Shown: positions 9,247-17,783, counted from the first letter of the stretch. The stretch: DNA of 64,000 nt from Lysinibacillus xylanilyticus (GCF_001183605.1 NZ_LFXJ01000005.1:558001-622000), one strand, 5' to 3'. Made by a program: numbers and translations. The notes: generated by a model not told the origin, from the letters alone.

Positions 9247-9969
9247 TTGGAACTTATTGTGAAGGATATTGTGAAAAAATATAATGGTGTGAACGTTTTG
9301 GATGGTGTGTCGGCCACATTTAAAATGGGGTATTGTTATTTATTATTAGGTCAGAATGGAGCAGGTAAATCTACATTATCAAAATGTATAGCTGGAGATG
9401 TAAAACCTGATGGTGGTTCCATTCTATTCAATGATTCGTCCCAATATGTGCATGAGCAAGTTGCGCTGCAGTACCAATTTTTTTCGAGTTATCAGCATCT
9501 GAAAATTCGTGAAGTGATGGCCCTTTTTACTACATTGACGAACAATAAAAATGATTTGGGAGAGTTATATGAAATATTAGGATTACCAACTTATGATCAC
9601 ATCTTATTGAAAAATGCGTCAGGCGGTCAGCGAAAAGCAGTATCGATATTCCTTTCTTTTTTATTAAATAAACCGATTATCATTTTAGATGAGCCGTTTG
9701 CTGATTTAGATTTAACTAAGAAAAAGCAATTGATGTTTTACTTACAAGATGAAATTCGTCAACGTAACAAAATGATTATCATTATTAGTCATGAGGTGGC
9801 AGGGTTAGAACCGCTATTTGATTATGTAGTGATCTTAAAAGACGGGAAGCTCATTGAAAATAGCACACAGGATGAGCTCTATAGAAAATACACAGACGCG
9901 AAATTGCCAGGAATCGAAGGTCTTTATTATGAAGTGACAGGCCAAATTTTAGGAGGAAGAGTGGGATGA
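9247..9969 (+). CDS. ABC transporter ATP-binding protein
   Basis: The start is TTG with GGGAGGG 7 bp before it. The 240-residue ATPase has Walker A GQNGAGKST, signature ASGGQRKAVS, Walker B IIILDEPFADLDL and the switch His in IISHE. Its stop overlaps the permease start by 4 bp (ATGA), so the pair is coupled and forms an exporter. It opens a five-gene operon that ends with an ECF sigma factor. The substrate is unknown; the context suggests envelope stress or antimicrobial peptide response. Confidence 0.9.
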   Translation: MELIVKDIVKKYNGVNVLDGVSATFKMGYCYLLLGQNGAGKSTLSKCIAGDVKPDGGSILFNDSSQYVHEQVALQYQFFSSYQHLKIREVMALFTTLTNNKNDLGELYEILGLPTYDHILLKNASGGQRKAVSIFLSFLLNKPIIILDEPFADLDLTKKKQLMFYLQDEIRQRNKMIIIISHEVAGLEPLFDYVVILKDGKLIENSTQDELYRKYTDAKLPGIEGLYYEVTGQILGGRVG

Positions 9970-10715
9970 TGAAACAAATTGCACGAATTTATATGTTAGA
10001 AAATATACGAAATGCAGGAATGTCTATTGGAAACTTGTCGCCAGCATTTATTTTTTTGATCATGTCAGTTATTTGTAAAAACATGATGAACGGAGAAGCA
10101 TTTGATTATCTAATTAAAGGTCAGTTTTTACCAGTTTCAATTTTAATGTTAATTTTCTCATTTGCATTTTCTAGCGCTACTATATATTTGGCAGATATGA
10201 AGGCTAATAAAACGTTCCAATGGGTACAACGAACAGGCGTGAAGCCACACACTTACTATATTGGTATGGGAATCGGTGTCTTTACATTATTAAATGTATT
10301 TTTAGTGCTATTACTCATTGGTTATTCCTTCATCATTGATATTTCACTTTCATCTTACTTTATGATTATTTTGATTAGTAATTTTGTTTTACTGGCATTA
10401 TATCCATTGAGTTTTATATTAGCAGGTCTATTTAAAAACGAGAAAGTAGCTCAAAGTATGTTAGTGCCAATTATGATTTTATTCATGTTTTCAGTAACGA
10501 TGACAACGATGTTTTTAACAATTGGTGGGAAAAACCCACATGATTATTATATTTTTCTAAGCTGGAATCCAATGCTTTATTTAAATGATAGTTTGCAAAT
10601 GTACTTAAATTTAATTAATGAAACATGGCTTCCGCAATATCAATATTGTATAATTTTAGCAGTTATTAGCATGGTGTTAGCTGCCATTGCTAAAAAAGTA
10701 TATAGCAGTCGGTAG
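9966..10715 (+). CDS. ABC-2-type transporter permease
   Basis: This 249-residue protein has about six hydrophobic segments, the normal size for an ABC-2 permease. It overlaps the ATPase gene by 4 bp and has AGGAGG at 9952-9957. It should form the membrane channel for the partner ATPase. No specific substrate motif is visible. Confidence 0.85.
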   Translation: MMKQIARIYMLENIRNAGMSIGNLSPAFIFLIMSVICKNMMNGEAFDYLIKGQFLPVSILMLIFSFAFSSATIYLADMKANKTFQWVQRTGVKPHTYYIGMGIGVFTLLNVFLVLLLIGYSFIIDISLSSYFMIILISNFVLLALYPLSFILAGLFKNEKVAQSMLVPIMILFMFSVTMTTMFLTIGGKNPHDYYIFLSWNPMLYLNDSLQMYLNLINETWLPQYQYCIILAVISMVLAAIAKKVYSSR

Positions 10716-10723
10716 GTGATATT

Positions 10724-11104
10724 ATGGGAATTGGATTTATTGTATCTTTTATTGTCATTGGAGTTTGGACTATTATTATTTTGGGAATCACAATCCCGAT
10801 GAATAAAAAATATGTTGTTCGCGAAAATGGAAAAATTAATTATAAAAAAACAACAATTTATTTACGGTGGAATGTATTTGATACTTTAACGCTCGTTATA
10901 GCCATATATACAATACTTTGTGTGCAGGCATTAAACATGCTTTTGTCATTCTCTCAAACAATCGAAAATCCATATGTGCAATTTTTTACAAATCAATCGC
11001 AAGCATGGGTCATTGTAATAGTCGCATACTTAGTTTCACGTGTGTCCATAACATTGAAGTCCATTAAGGCTCATTGGGGGGATGAGCTAGATGATAAGCA
11101 ATGA
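10724..11104 (+). CDS. Small membrane protein of the ABC/sigma operon
   Basis: This 126-residue protein has three hydrophobic segments (about 3-25, 50-75 and 88-105) and a charged C-terminal tail (HWGDELDDKQ). I do not recognise a family. It sits 8 bp after the permease, and its last 14 bp overlap the sigma factor gene, so it belongs to the operon. It could be an accessory transporter subunit or a membrane sensor for the sigma factor. Confidence 0.7.
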   Translation: MGIGFIVSFIVIGVWTIIILGITIPMNKKYVVRENGKINYKKTTIYLRWNVFDTLTLVIAIYTILCVQALNMLLSFSQTIENPYVQFFTNQSQAWVIVIVAYLVSRVSITLKSIKAHWGDELDDKQ

Positions 11105-11615
11105 GGAGTGGATGGAGGCCTATAAAAGCGGCGATGTCGAGGGCTTTGAACAGCTCTATAGTCGTTTGTATGAGCCATTGTACTGCTTTTTATTTCGCTA
11201 TACTCGGGAAGATCAGCTTAGCATTGATATTGTGCAAGACACCTTTGAGCGTTTACAATATATAAAAGAAGATTTTGATCAGCAAAAGGGAACGATTAAA
11301 GCATTTTTATTTCAAATCGCGTATCGTTTAATGATAAATAAATTAAATCGGCGCAAAAAATGGCGCTCACTCTTCCCGTTTTTAGTACCGACGTCAAGTC
11401 CTCGGATATCAGCTGACGAGAAATTAACGATTCAAGAAGCGATTCTTCGCTTACCTGATAAGCAACGAGCTGTTATTTTGCTTGTTTATTATCATGATTT
11501 GCCACAGGAAGAAATTGCACAAATTTTGTCCATTCCACTTGGTACAGTTAAATCGAGGCTACATAATGCGATAAGGACTTTAAAGGAAGAGCTAAAGGAG
11601 GATTTCGATGCTTAA
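11091..11615 (+). CDS. ECF-type RNA polymerase sigma factor
   Basis: This 174-residue protein has region 2 at about 15-60 (FEQLYSRLYEPLYCFLFRYT, then a DIVQDTFERL helix) and region 4 at about 118-165 (LPDKQRAVILLVYYHDLPQ, then a TVKSRLHNAI recognition helix). This two-domain build without region 3 defines ECF sigma factors. It starts inside the preceding gene (14-bp overlap, GGGG upstream) and overlaps the next gene by 8 bp. No classical zinc-type anti-sigma gene follows; instead there is an 82-residue membrane protein. Confidence 0.9.
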   Translation: MISNEEWMEAYKSGDVEGFEQLYSRLYEPLYCFLFRYTREDQLSIDIVQDTFERLQYIKEDFDQQKGTIKAFLFQIAYRLMINKLNRRKKWRSLFPFLVPTSSPRISADEKLTIQEAILRLPDKQRAVILLVYYHDLPQEEIAQILSIPLGTVKSRLHNAIRTLKEELKEDFDA

Positions 11616-11856
11616 GGATGAATTTCAAAAAGAACAATGGTTAAAAGACAGCTTAGATCACGATAAAGTGGAGATTCCCCAGCAGCTAATGACATACAAG
11701 AAAAGTCGCTGGCAACGTTTTCTTCAATATTTAGCTTCACCAACAAAGGATCCGTTAGAGCCAATATGTACATCTTCAGTCGGCTACACCTCTTTGAAAA
11801 TAGTGCCTATTGTTGCGGCTGTATTTATTACAATTCTCCAAATTTTATTGCAATAA
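11608..11856 (+). CDS. Small single-pass membrane protein, possible anti-sigma partner
   Basis: This 82-residue protein has a soluble, charged N-terminal part of about 60 residues and one C-terminal hydrophobic segment (VPIVAAVFITILQILL). It overlaps the ECF sigma gene by 8 bp (GGAGG upstream), which strongly suggests coupled expression. The orientation and coupling are those of anti-sigma factors, but it is short and lacks the HxxxCxxC zinc motif. The anti-sigma role is an inference from position. Confidence 0.6.
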   Translation: MLKDEFQKEQWLKDSLDHDKVEIPQQLMTYKKSRWQRFLQYLASPTKDPLEPICTSSVGYTSLKIVPIVAAVFITILQILLQ

Positions 11857-11948
11857 ATTTTATGACTTACGTTACACAAAACTTTTGTAGCTGACGTTTC
11901 ACTTTCGCTACATAAAACAATTGCGGAAAGAAGTTAAATTTCTCACTG

Positions 11949-11975
11949 CCACAATCTTCTGGTTGTGGTATTTTT
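11949..11975 (+). terminator. Intrinsic terminator
   Basis: CCACAA pairs with TTGTGG and is followed by TATTTTT. It closes the ABC/sigma operon. Confidence 0.7.
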
Positions 11976-12041
11976 GATGAATAAAATACTATTTATTGCC
12001 CATTTTAAGGAAATGGTTAGGTTAATTTGGAGGTTAGTGCT

Positions 12042-13691
12042 TTGAGGGTTTTGAAAAATTTTCCACAGCCAAATACAATAAAAGGTCAGCTTCATCGAGT
12101 ACTTGTATGGATTACTTTTATTATTGGTCTATGTATTTTTATTCCAACGCTTTATATTGAATATCGGCAAACCATTCAACATCAAAATGAAGAGATGACA
12201 CATTATTTGGATGCCCAAACATATTTTTTTGAAAGCTGGTTATCAGAGCGATCCAGTGATATACATACAATAGCTAACTTAGATTATATAAAGGACTATA
12301 ATTATGAAAAATCTCAAGCTTTTTTTCAAGATTTTAAAGAAAAAACAGATTTCACAGACTTAATATTCGTCAATAAAGAGGGCATCGTGCAATTTGATAC
12401 AGCTACCGAATACAGTACTACTGGTGTTAGTATGGATGTAAATGACCGTAAGTATTTTCAAGTTGCTAATAAAACGAAGCAACCGTATATAACAGATATT
12501 TTAATAAGTAAAGTTACAAAGCAGCCTATTATTGCATTTGCTTCACCGATTCTTAATGCACAGCAACAATTCAATGGTGTAGTTTTTGGCGCAGTAAATT
12601 TAGATACCATCAATCAACTGTTACAAGAATCGAGAGTAGGCTTTTTAGGGCATTCTTATATTATAGATCGGGAAGGTACTATGCTCACTGAATTTATCAA
12701 TAAACAACACCGATCTTCTGGCAATTATTTAGTTGATGAGCATATCCTGAACGCTGCATTAAAAAATAAAATAAATGGCCTCGAGCTTTATAAAGACGCG
12801 AATGAGAAGTGGGCTCTTGCTAAAAGCAAGCCTATAAATGGAGGGAAATGGTTTATCATATCAGAAATTGGTCTGTTAGAGGCTTATAAACCATTAATCA
12901 TTAGATTTTCATTGATAACATTTTGCTTAGTAGTAGGTTCTTTTTTTACGATTAAAATGATGCTACACCTCTCTAAAAGAATCGAAGAACCTATTCAGCA
13001 GCTTCTTACAGGTGTTAGAAAGGTAGAACAAGGTTATTATGATTATCAAATAAATGAACAACAGCTGGCACCTTATGCGCTAGAATTTCAGGAGCTTTGT
13101 GCATCCTTCAATGAAATGAGCGATAAGGTGAGAAAAGATACTATCTTACTAAAGGAATTATCGATTACCTGTCAGTTGACGAAGCTGTATAATCGTCGTT
13201 ATTTAAATGAACAGGGGGAGCTTGTTTTTCAGAAATGTTTAGAAGAGCAAAACCACTGTTCATGTATAGCAATTGATATTGATTTTTTCAAAAAGGTCAA
13301 TGATACATATGGACATTTAATCGGAGATGAAGTACTACAGCACGTCGCAAACATCATTTCAAATTCTGTGCGAAGTATCGACATTGTTACAAGGTATGGG
13401 GGAGAGGAGTTTGTCATTTTATCCCCAAATACTACGCTAGAGAGTTCAGTGAAAATAGCGGAAAGAGTTCGGCAACATGTTGAAGATAATCCTTATTATG
13501 CGGATAATTTAGAGATTAATGTGACAGTGAGTATTGGTATCGCAGGATATGGTCATTCTAAAAATATTTCAACATTTTACGAGCTACTTGACAGTGCGGA
13601 TCAAGCACTTTATATTGCTAAGGAAAGCGGTCGAAACCAACTTAGAGTATATGATAATACAGGCATAGTTGATGTAGGGCAACTACTTTAA
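12042..13691 (+). CDS. Diguanylate cyclase with extracellular Cache sensor
   Basis: I place the start at TTG 12042 because the GGAGG at 12029-12033 is ideally spaced for it; the longer frame would start on the ribosome site itself. The product is 549 residues: TM1 (about 20-40), a double-Cache extracellular sensor (about 40-280, including DVNDRKYFQ and KQPIIAFASPI), TM2 (about 285-305), HAMP (about 307-360) and GGDEF. The active site reads RYGGEEF, and an inhibitory I-site RSID lies five residues before the GGEEF, so product feedback is likely. It makes cyclic di-GMP from two GTP in response to an external ligand. Confidence 0.92.
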   Translation: MRVLKNFPQPNTIKGQLHRVLVWITFIIGLCIFIPTLYIEYRQTIQHQNEEMTHYLDAQTYFFESWLSERSSDIHTIANLDYIKDYNYEKSQAFFQDFKEKTDFTDLIFVNKEGIVQFDTATEYSTTGVSMDVNDRKYFQVANKTKQPYITDILISKVTKQPIIAFASPILNAQQQFNGVVFGAVNLDTINQLLQESRVGFLGHSYIIDREGTMLTEFINKQHRSSGNYLVDEHILNAALKNKINGLELYKDANEKWALAKSKPINGGKWFIISEIGLLEAYKPLIIRFSLITFCLVVGSFFTIKMMLHLSKRIEEPIQQLLTGVRKVEQGYYDYQINEQQLAPYALEFQELCASFNEMSDKVRKDTILLKELSITCQLTKLYNRRYLNEQGELVFQKCLEEQNHCSCIAIDIDFFKKVNDTYGHLIGDEVLQHVANIISNSVRSIDIVTRYGGEEFVILSPNTTLESSVKIAERVRQHVEDNPYYADNLEINVTVSIGIAGYGHSKNISTFYELLDSADQALYIAKESGRNQLRVYDNTGIVDVGQLL

Positions 13692-13718
13692 AAGACAAAT
13701 TTGGAAAGTGGTGTTTAC

Positions 13719-13799
13719 ATGAAGGGAATTATACTAAGTAAATTAAAAGAAATTGAAAATAAGTATCAAGTGAAAATTTTATATGCTGTAGAATCTTAA
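13719..13799 (+). pseudogene. 5' fragment of RlaP-type nucleotidyltransferase, cut by the 19-kb element
   Basis: The frame starts at ATG 13719 (MKGIILSKLKEIENKYQVKI...) and runs through YAVES into a stop created by the element at 13797. Joined at the 17-bp repeat to the sequence at 32772, it continues as YAVESGSRAWGF, restoring a protein of about 261 residues of the RlaP/COG3541 nucleotidyltransferase family (B. subtilis YcgL-like). The fragment alone lacks all catalytic residues. Confidence 0.8.
13779..13795 (+). other. attL core (17-bp direct repeat)
   Basis: TTATATGCTGTAGAATC is identical to positions 32755-32771. It lies inside the nucleotidyltransferase coding sequence, with the integrase gene directly inward. 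Flanking bases differ on both sides, so the common core is exactly 17 bp. Confidence 0.88.
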
Positions 13800-13843
13800 A
13801 GGCTTTGTAAATGCCTATATAAAGCGGTTTGAGTGGGGGGGAG

Positions 13844-15037
13844 CTATGAGCTAGCCCCACTTTTAGCCCCATTTCCAATAGCACGGTCAAATGTGTCTAT
13901 AATTTTATCTTCCATTTCTCTCAATACATGCCCGTATGTTGTATGGATTATTTCGGGCGTATTCCCCAATCGTTCGGCAATGGCTTTCACAGGAATATCA
14001 TTATTCATCAAAATTGTAGCGTGTGTGTGTCGTAATCCATGTATAGTGGTAGCTGGCAATCCAGCTGCTGCTACAATACGGTTAAAAATGGCATTTAATC
14101 GTGTAGAAATAAAAGGTTCAGCGGTGATAGGCGATATAAAAATAAAGGAATCGTCTTTTGTAATATCGTCAAGTAATTTCCGACCATGCGACAGCAAAAA
14201 CGCTTTAACAGCTACTCGATAACGCTTTAACTGCTGTAAAACAATCTCATCTATTTTTATGGTACGCTCGCTATTCTTTGTTTTCGTGGAGTCTACACCA
14301 TTATTACCTCTATGACGCTCGATGGTAATCGTTTGATTAGTAAAGTCGATATTCCTCCATTGAAGCCCCAACGCCTCACCTTTACGCATGCCAGTATAAG
14401 CAATCGTTAAAAACAAACTATAATAGGCAATATCTTCCTTTAGCTTAATATGATTCAGTAATATACTTAATTGCTCAGGTGTAAGATAGTTCTTCTTTGC
14501 TTCTTTCCCTCTTAGAGATGGCAAGATAGTACCCTGTAGTTTATTTCGTGTTAGGATTTCTTCTTCTACCGCTGCATTGATAGCAACTTTAAATAAATTA
14601 TGAAGTAATCTGACCGTACTAGGTTTATATTTCTTTTCTAACTCATTAATGTAATGTTTCTGATAGATCGATTTAGTCAGTTGTTGTAGTTTAAAATGAC
14701 CGATCAATGGCTTCATTTGTAAACGAATAGCCATTTCACGTTGTTTCTGTGACGCGATTTTCCATTTTTTTTGATTGGCTTCATACCATATATCTAGCCA
14801 TTGTCCGACAGTTAGGTTATCATTTTCTATATGTTTAGTTTCACCACGCAGCGTTGCAGCCTTAACTTCCAGTAGGGCTTTCAATGCTGCTTTTTCTGTT
14901 TTAAAACCACTTTTCTTCTTCTCTTTCCGCTTTCCAGTAGCATCATAATACTTATGTCGAAACATCCATAGCTTTTCTTCATTTGCATTGAAATAGTGAT
15001 ATATTTCAGGTTCTTTTGTTGATTTATATAACTTCAC
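13844..15037 (-). CDS. int: Tyrosine integrase (phage/Tn916 type)
   Basis: This 397-residue site-specific recombinase has an N-terminal arm-binding domain (about 1-60, including KEKKKSGF), a core-binding SAM-like domain (about 75-160) and a catalytic domain (about 175-380). Catalytic residues seen are Arg in TGMRKGEALGL, the HGLRHTHAT box and the nucleophile Tyr in TTYGHV. Its C-terminal codons overlap two TAGCCCCA repeats, and the gene ends 49 bp inside attL, the usual position for an integrase that acts on the flanking att site. It is transcribed toward attL. Confidence 0.95.
   Translation of the reverse strand: MKLYKSTKEPEIYHYFNANEEKLWMFRHKYYDATGKRKEKKKSGFKTEKAALKALLEVKAATLRGETKHIENDNLTVGQWLDIWYEANQKKWKIASQKQREMAIRLQMKPLIGHFKLQQLTKSIYQKHYINELEKKYKPSTVRLLHNLFKVAINAAVEEEILTRNKLQGTILPSLRGKEAKKNYLTPEQLSILLNHIKLKEDIAYYSLFLTIAYTGMRKGEALGLQWRNIDFTNQTITIERHRGNNGVDSTKTKNSERTIKIDEIVLQQLKRYRVAVKAFLLSHGRKLLDDITKDDSFIFISPITAEPFISTRLNAIFNRIVAAAGLPATTIHGLRHTHATILMNNDIPVKAIAERLGNTPEIIHTTYGHVLREMEDKIIDTFDRAIGNGAKSGASS
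13852..13871 (+). repeat. Arm-type integrase site candidate, left
   Basis: Two direct copies of TAGCCCCA lie at 13852 and 13864, 57 bp inward from attL. The same octamer recurs three times near attR in the same orientation. Confidence 0.6.
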
Positions 15038-15057
15038 TCATACCATTCCTTTCTATA

Positions 15058-15090
15058 GCTTTGGCGAGCGTATGTACAGGAATAGGTGAG
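15058..15090 (+). repeat. GGCGAGCG/TGTACAGG repeat, copy A
   Basis: This block contains GGCGAGCGTATGTACAGG followed by AATAGGTGAG. It shares 26 identical bases with copy B (16356-16387), and an inverted, slightly diverged copy C lies at 32572-32601. It sits in the gap between the integrase and repressor genes. Confidence 0.7.
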
Positions 15091-15095
15091 TGTGA

Positions 15096-15680
15096 TTAAT
15101 CTAAATTGTCGAATATATTCAAAAATCTATCACGGATACATTCAGATAAAAATTTATCAAACTGTTCTTCTATATAGTCAATTACATATACAGGGGCTTT
15201 TACATTGTCTAAATTCAAATAAAATTCGTCTGAAATTAGAATATCTTTAAATATGATTTGTTTGAGTTTGTTAAAAAGTACAGAAGTATCTACTTCAAAA
15301 TCAAAAACTAAAAGTTCACCCTCATACTTAAGCATTAAGTTAATTAAAAATTTACTTTTAGCCCTGTAAGCATAGTTCCCAACTTCCTCCCACTCAGAAG
15401 GATCCTTAATCTGATTTTTTGACATCATATCGACTTTACAATCTATTGAAATGTCATTAAATGAAACACTCACATTAACAAAGGTGAACAAGTCACCTGT
15501 AGTACATTTTAAAAGTGTACATAGTTGCGTTAGTGTATCAAATTGAATACCTGAAACGTAATTATTATACAAGTTCGAAATAGTTGTCCTTGACAGCGTA
15601 GTTTGGTCTTTTACATTTTGTATATTTAGGCCTCGTTCAGCCATTAAAACCCTCAGATTGCAGTGGATAAAACCTGACAT
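15096..15680 (-). CDS. cI-like XRE repressor
   Basis: This protein has 194 residues from the ATG at 15680 (MSGFIHCNLRVLMAERGLN); this start has GGGAG 7 bases away, better than the two earlier ATGs. The N-terminal 65 residues are an XRE helix-turn-helix (DQTTLSRTTISNLYNNY, LCTLLKCTTGDLF). The rest is a C-terminal domain I do not recognise, with no visible LexA-type Ser/Lys protease motif. It faces away from the cro-like gene across a shared operator region, so it is probably the master repressor of the element. Confidence 0.85.
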   Translation of the reverse strand: MSGFIHCNLRVLMAERGLNIQNVKDQTTLSRTTISNLYNNYVSGIQFDTLTQLCTLLKCTTGDLFTFVNVSVSFNDISIDCKVDMMSKNQIKDPSEWEEVGNYAYRAKSKFLINLMLKYEGELLVFDFEVDTSVLFNKLKQIIFKDILISDEFYLNLDNVKAPVYVIDYIEEQFDKFLSECIRDRFLNIFDNLD

Positions 15681-15698
15681 TTTCATACTCCCTTTCAT

Positions 15699-15848
15699 AA
15701 TGATTGTTTGAATTATATCATAAACGAATCAAAATAACCAATAAACTAATCAAATTTGATTGACTTTCAATTGAAAAAGACATATCATCAACATATGAAT
15801 TATTATAACCAATAAGTTGGTTAATTTAATTGTGAAGGAGGTTTTGTT
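15699..15848. promoter_or_regulatory. Divergent operator/promoter region of the lysogeny switch
   Basis: It lies between the divergent cI-like and cro-like genes. It contains the perfect palindrome AATCAAATTTGATT (15748-15761), an inverted repeat TAACCAA-TAAG-TTGGTTA (15806-15823) and a second partial copy, ATAACCAATAA, at 15734-15744. These are likely repressor sites. AAGGAGG at 15835-15841 serves the TTG start at 15849. Confidence 0.7.
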
Positions 15849-16073
15849 TTGGCTATTCAATTGAAATCACAAAACGCTTTTAGACAAGAGTTAATTAAAT
15901 TAGGCTTTTCAAAAAGAGGGTTTGCCCGTTCTATAGGTGTTTCAGAAGCAACTTTGATTCAAATTTCAAATGGGAAGCAATCACCTAGACCCGAAACAGC
16001 TAAAAAGATTTGCAGTGCTTTATATGTGGAATTTGATGAAATTTTTGAAATTACCAATGAAAGAGGTGATTAA
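15849..16073 (+). CDS. Cro-like XRE regulator
   Basis: This 74-residue helix-turn-helix protein (FARSIGVSEATLIQISNGKQ) starts at TTG, with a strong AAGGAGG 7 bases upstream. It is the first gene of the rightward transcript, divergent from the cI-like repressor. It probably competes for the same operators and opens the replication transcript. Confidence 0.8.
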   Translation: MAIQLKSQNAFRQELIKLGFSKRGFARSIGVSEATLIQISNGKQSPRPETAKKICSALYVEFDEIFEITNERGD

Positions 16074-16075
16074 AG

Positions 16076-16345
16076 ATGCTACCAGCAAACATTGAGGTCA
16101 ATCTTGATAAGCAAGCCATTCGGCAATACATAGAGAAACGGCTTGATGAAGAAATAAGAGAAGTATTGTGGTGGATTGATTTAAACAAAATGGCAGAACT
16201 GACGAATATGTCACCAAGATTTTTAGAAAGTGAACTTGTATGTGATGTACGTATGCGAGCTATTGAGGTCAAGAAAAATCGTAAACGATGGTGGCCAGCG
16301 AGACAGGCTTTTGAAGTAATAAGTACAATTACAAGTGAGTGGTAA
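16076..16345 (+). CDS. DUF771-family phage protein
   Basis: This 89-residue protein starts 2 bp after the cro-like gene. The sequence has the DUF771 pattern: WWIDLNKMAELTNMSPRFLE in the middle, then ...VRMRAIEVKKNRKRWWPARQAFEVI. Members are common in the early region of Gram-positive temperate phages. The role is unknown; a DNA-binding helix is plausible. Copy B of the 26-bp repeat follows directly. Confidence 0.8.
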   Translation: MLPANIEVNLDKQAIRQYIEKRLDEEIREVLWWIDLNKMAELTNMSPRFLESELVCDVRMRAIEVKKNRKRWWPARQAFEVISTITSEW

Positions 16346-16355
16346 TTAAAAATAT

Positions 16356-16387
16356 GCTTTGGCGAGCGTATGTACAGGAATGAGTGA
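16356..16387 (+). repeat. GGCGAGCG/TGTACAGG repeat, copy B
   Basis: It shares 26 identical bases with copy A (15058 onward), then diverges. It lies 10 bp after the DUF771 stop and 36 bp before the next start. Confidence 0.7.
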
Positions 16388-16422
16388 ATTTATCATATGT
16401 AAAACTCAAGGTGGTGAAATAG

Positions 16423-16821
16423 ATGAATGAAGAATATTTGATTGGTCGTATAACTGTGCATTTTGGCATTGATATTGTTTCCTTAGTGCACAAAGTTCAT
16501 GGCCGTTTTTCGTACATGGATTTAGTAGAAGGAGACCATATCGAAGTAAAAGAGGATGACCAATACAAGGCTATTACTATTAAAGATATATTAGATAAAA
16601 TTGTTGAACACGATTCAAGTCAAGTATGGAATCGTGGTTCATCAATTTATGAAGGTGCTCAAGTTAGGGTGAAGCTAGACCCTCAAGGAAACAAACTAGC
16701 AGTTTTAACGGAAAAAAGTCTAAAAATAAATAAAGTAATGTTTGCCCTTAAACAAGGGTTCATTACTCATGAGCAAGCTACACAAGCATTTTTGCAGCTT
16801 GAATTAGAAAATGATGAATAA
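16423..16821 (+). CDS. Hypothetical element protein, 132 aa
   Basis: I do not recognise a family. The protein is acidic, with beta-rich segments (HIEVKEDDQYKAITI, GAQVRVKLDPQGNKLAVL) and a C-terminal helix. AGGTGGTG lies upstream of the ATG. Position between the early regulators and the replication initiator suggests an early regulatory or replication accessory role. Confidence 0.6.
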   Translation: MNEEYLIGRITVHFGIDIVSLVHKVHGRFSYMDLVEGDHIEVKEDDQYKAITIKDILDKIVEHDSSQVWNRGSSIYEGAQVRVKLDPQGNKLAVLTEKSLKINKVMFALKQGFITHEQATQAFLQLELENDE

Positions 16822-16874
16822 AAGAGCACCTGCACAGTTTAAGCAACATAGGCATTGACAAGGTGGTGGTGACG

Positions 16875-17744
16875 ATGTCTGATAATTTCTTTTTTCCAGT
16901 TTTCACTGGTCTACTCGAGCCAGAACATGTCGAAAAAATTGGTTCTGCTATATGGGAGTTTTTATGGTTAATATCTAAAGTTACAAAAGAAGTCGTCGAA
17001 AATGATGAAACTATCGGCATTGTTCTTGGCGGTAGGCCTGTTAAAAATATTGAAATGTCCGAATCGTTAGGTTACAGTCTGGCGAAAGTTGAACGAAATA
17101 TTTCAACTTTAAAAAAACACGGATATATAACCACAAAGCGAACACCCTATGGAAATATTTTTAAAGTGAAAAACTCAAAGAAATTCTATAAAAATAGAAC
17201 CCTCAAAAATGACGGTTCTGAAAGTAGAAAACCCTCAGATTTGGAGAGAGAACCCTCAAATTTGATGGAGAGAACCCTCAGATTTGAGGGATGTAATAAA
17301 GATATAAAAGATATAAAAGATATAAATACTACTCGTCAAAAAAAATATGACGAGGATAGCACCTATTTCAAAATGGCAATCTACTTTCATGAGAAAGTTT
17401 CTGAAGTTGCAAATGAAGCTGGAATATCTCATTTGATTAAAAAATCCAATATGCAAACATGGGCAAATGATATGCGAAAGCTTATTGAAATAGATCAAGT
17501 CGATAAGCACCAGGCTAAACAAGTAATGGATTGGGTAACACAAGATTCATTTTGGAAAACTAATGTACTATCAGCCAAAAAGCTTCGTGAGAGATTTATG
17601 GAGCTAGCTATCAAAATGAATGCAGATAAAAAACCTTCTCAACCAAAACAAAAACCGCAATATGATCCTAGAGATAAAGAAATAGAGTTCCAACGCTGGA
17701 TACAAGACGGGAATGATCCAAATGACTTTGATTGGAGTGATTGA
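16875..17744 (+). CDS. Replication initiator-like protein with internal repeat array
   Basis: I choose ATG 16875 (MSDNFFFPVFTG; 289 residues) because AAGGTGGTG is 7-8 bases before it. Residues of about 50-105 form a winged helix (NIEMSESLGYSLAKVERNISTLKKHGYITT), as in phage and plasmid initiators. Residues of about 108-155 are low complexity and correspond to the DNA repeats at 17198-17328. The C-terminal part (about 160-255) resembles the conserved C-terminal domain of phage replisome-organiser proteins. It likely binds the repeats within its own gene to start replication. No helicase motif is present, so a host or helper helicase would be needed. Confidence 0.7.
   Translation: MSDNFFFPVFTGLLEPEHVEKIGSAIWEFLWLISKVTKEVVENDETIGIVLGGRPVKNIEMSESLGYSLAKVERNISTLKKHGYITTKRTPYGNIFKVKNSKKFYKNRTLKNDGSESRKPSDLEREPSNLMERTLRFEGCNKDIKDIKDINTTRQKKYDEDSTYFKMAIYFHEKVSEVANEAGISHLIKKSNMQTWANDMRKLIEIDQVDKHQAKQVMDWVTQDSFWKTNVLSAKKLRERFMELAIKMNADKKPSQPKQKPQYDPRDKEIEFQRWIQDGNDPNDFDWSD
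17198..17328 (+). other. Candidate replication origin (iterons plus AT-rich 9-bp repeats)
   Basis: AACCCTCA occurs at 17198, 17230, 17251 and 17273, the last three followed by (A/G)ATTTG. CCCTCA-GATT-TGAGGG (17275-17290) forms a short palindrome. Directly after come three tandem AGATATAAA units in an AT-rich tract (17294-17328), suitable for unwinding. The iterons are spaced 32, 21 and 22 bp, so they are translated in different frames; this argues for selection on DNA rather than on protein. Confidence 0.65.
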
Positions 17745-17783
17745 AACATAGGTTGTCAAAAGTAAGAAGCGAGGATGATACCA

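Noticed and set aside
13779-13795. tRNA-gene att site
   Set aside because: The 17-bp core lies in a protein gene and does not fold as a tRNA 3' end.
17198-17290. CRISPR-like reading of the AACCCTCA array
   Set aside because: Repeats are 8-13 bp, spacing is irregular, it lies inside a gene and no cas gene is near; iterons fit better.
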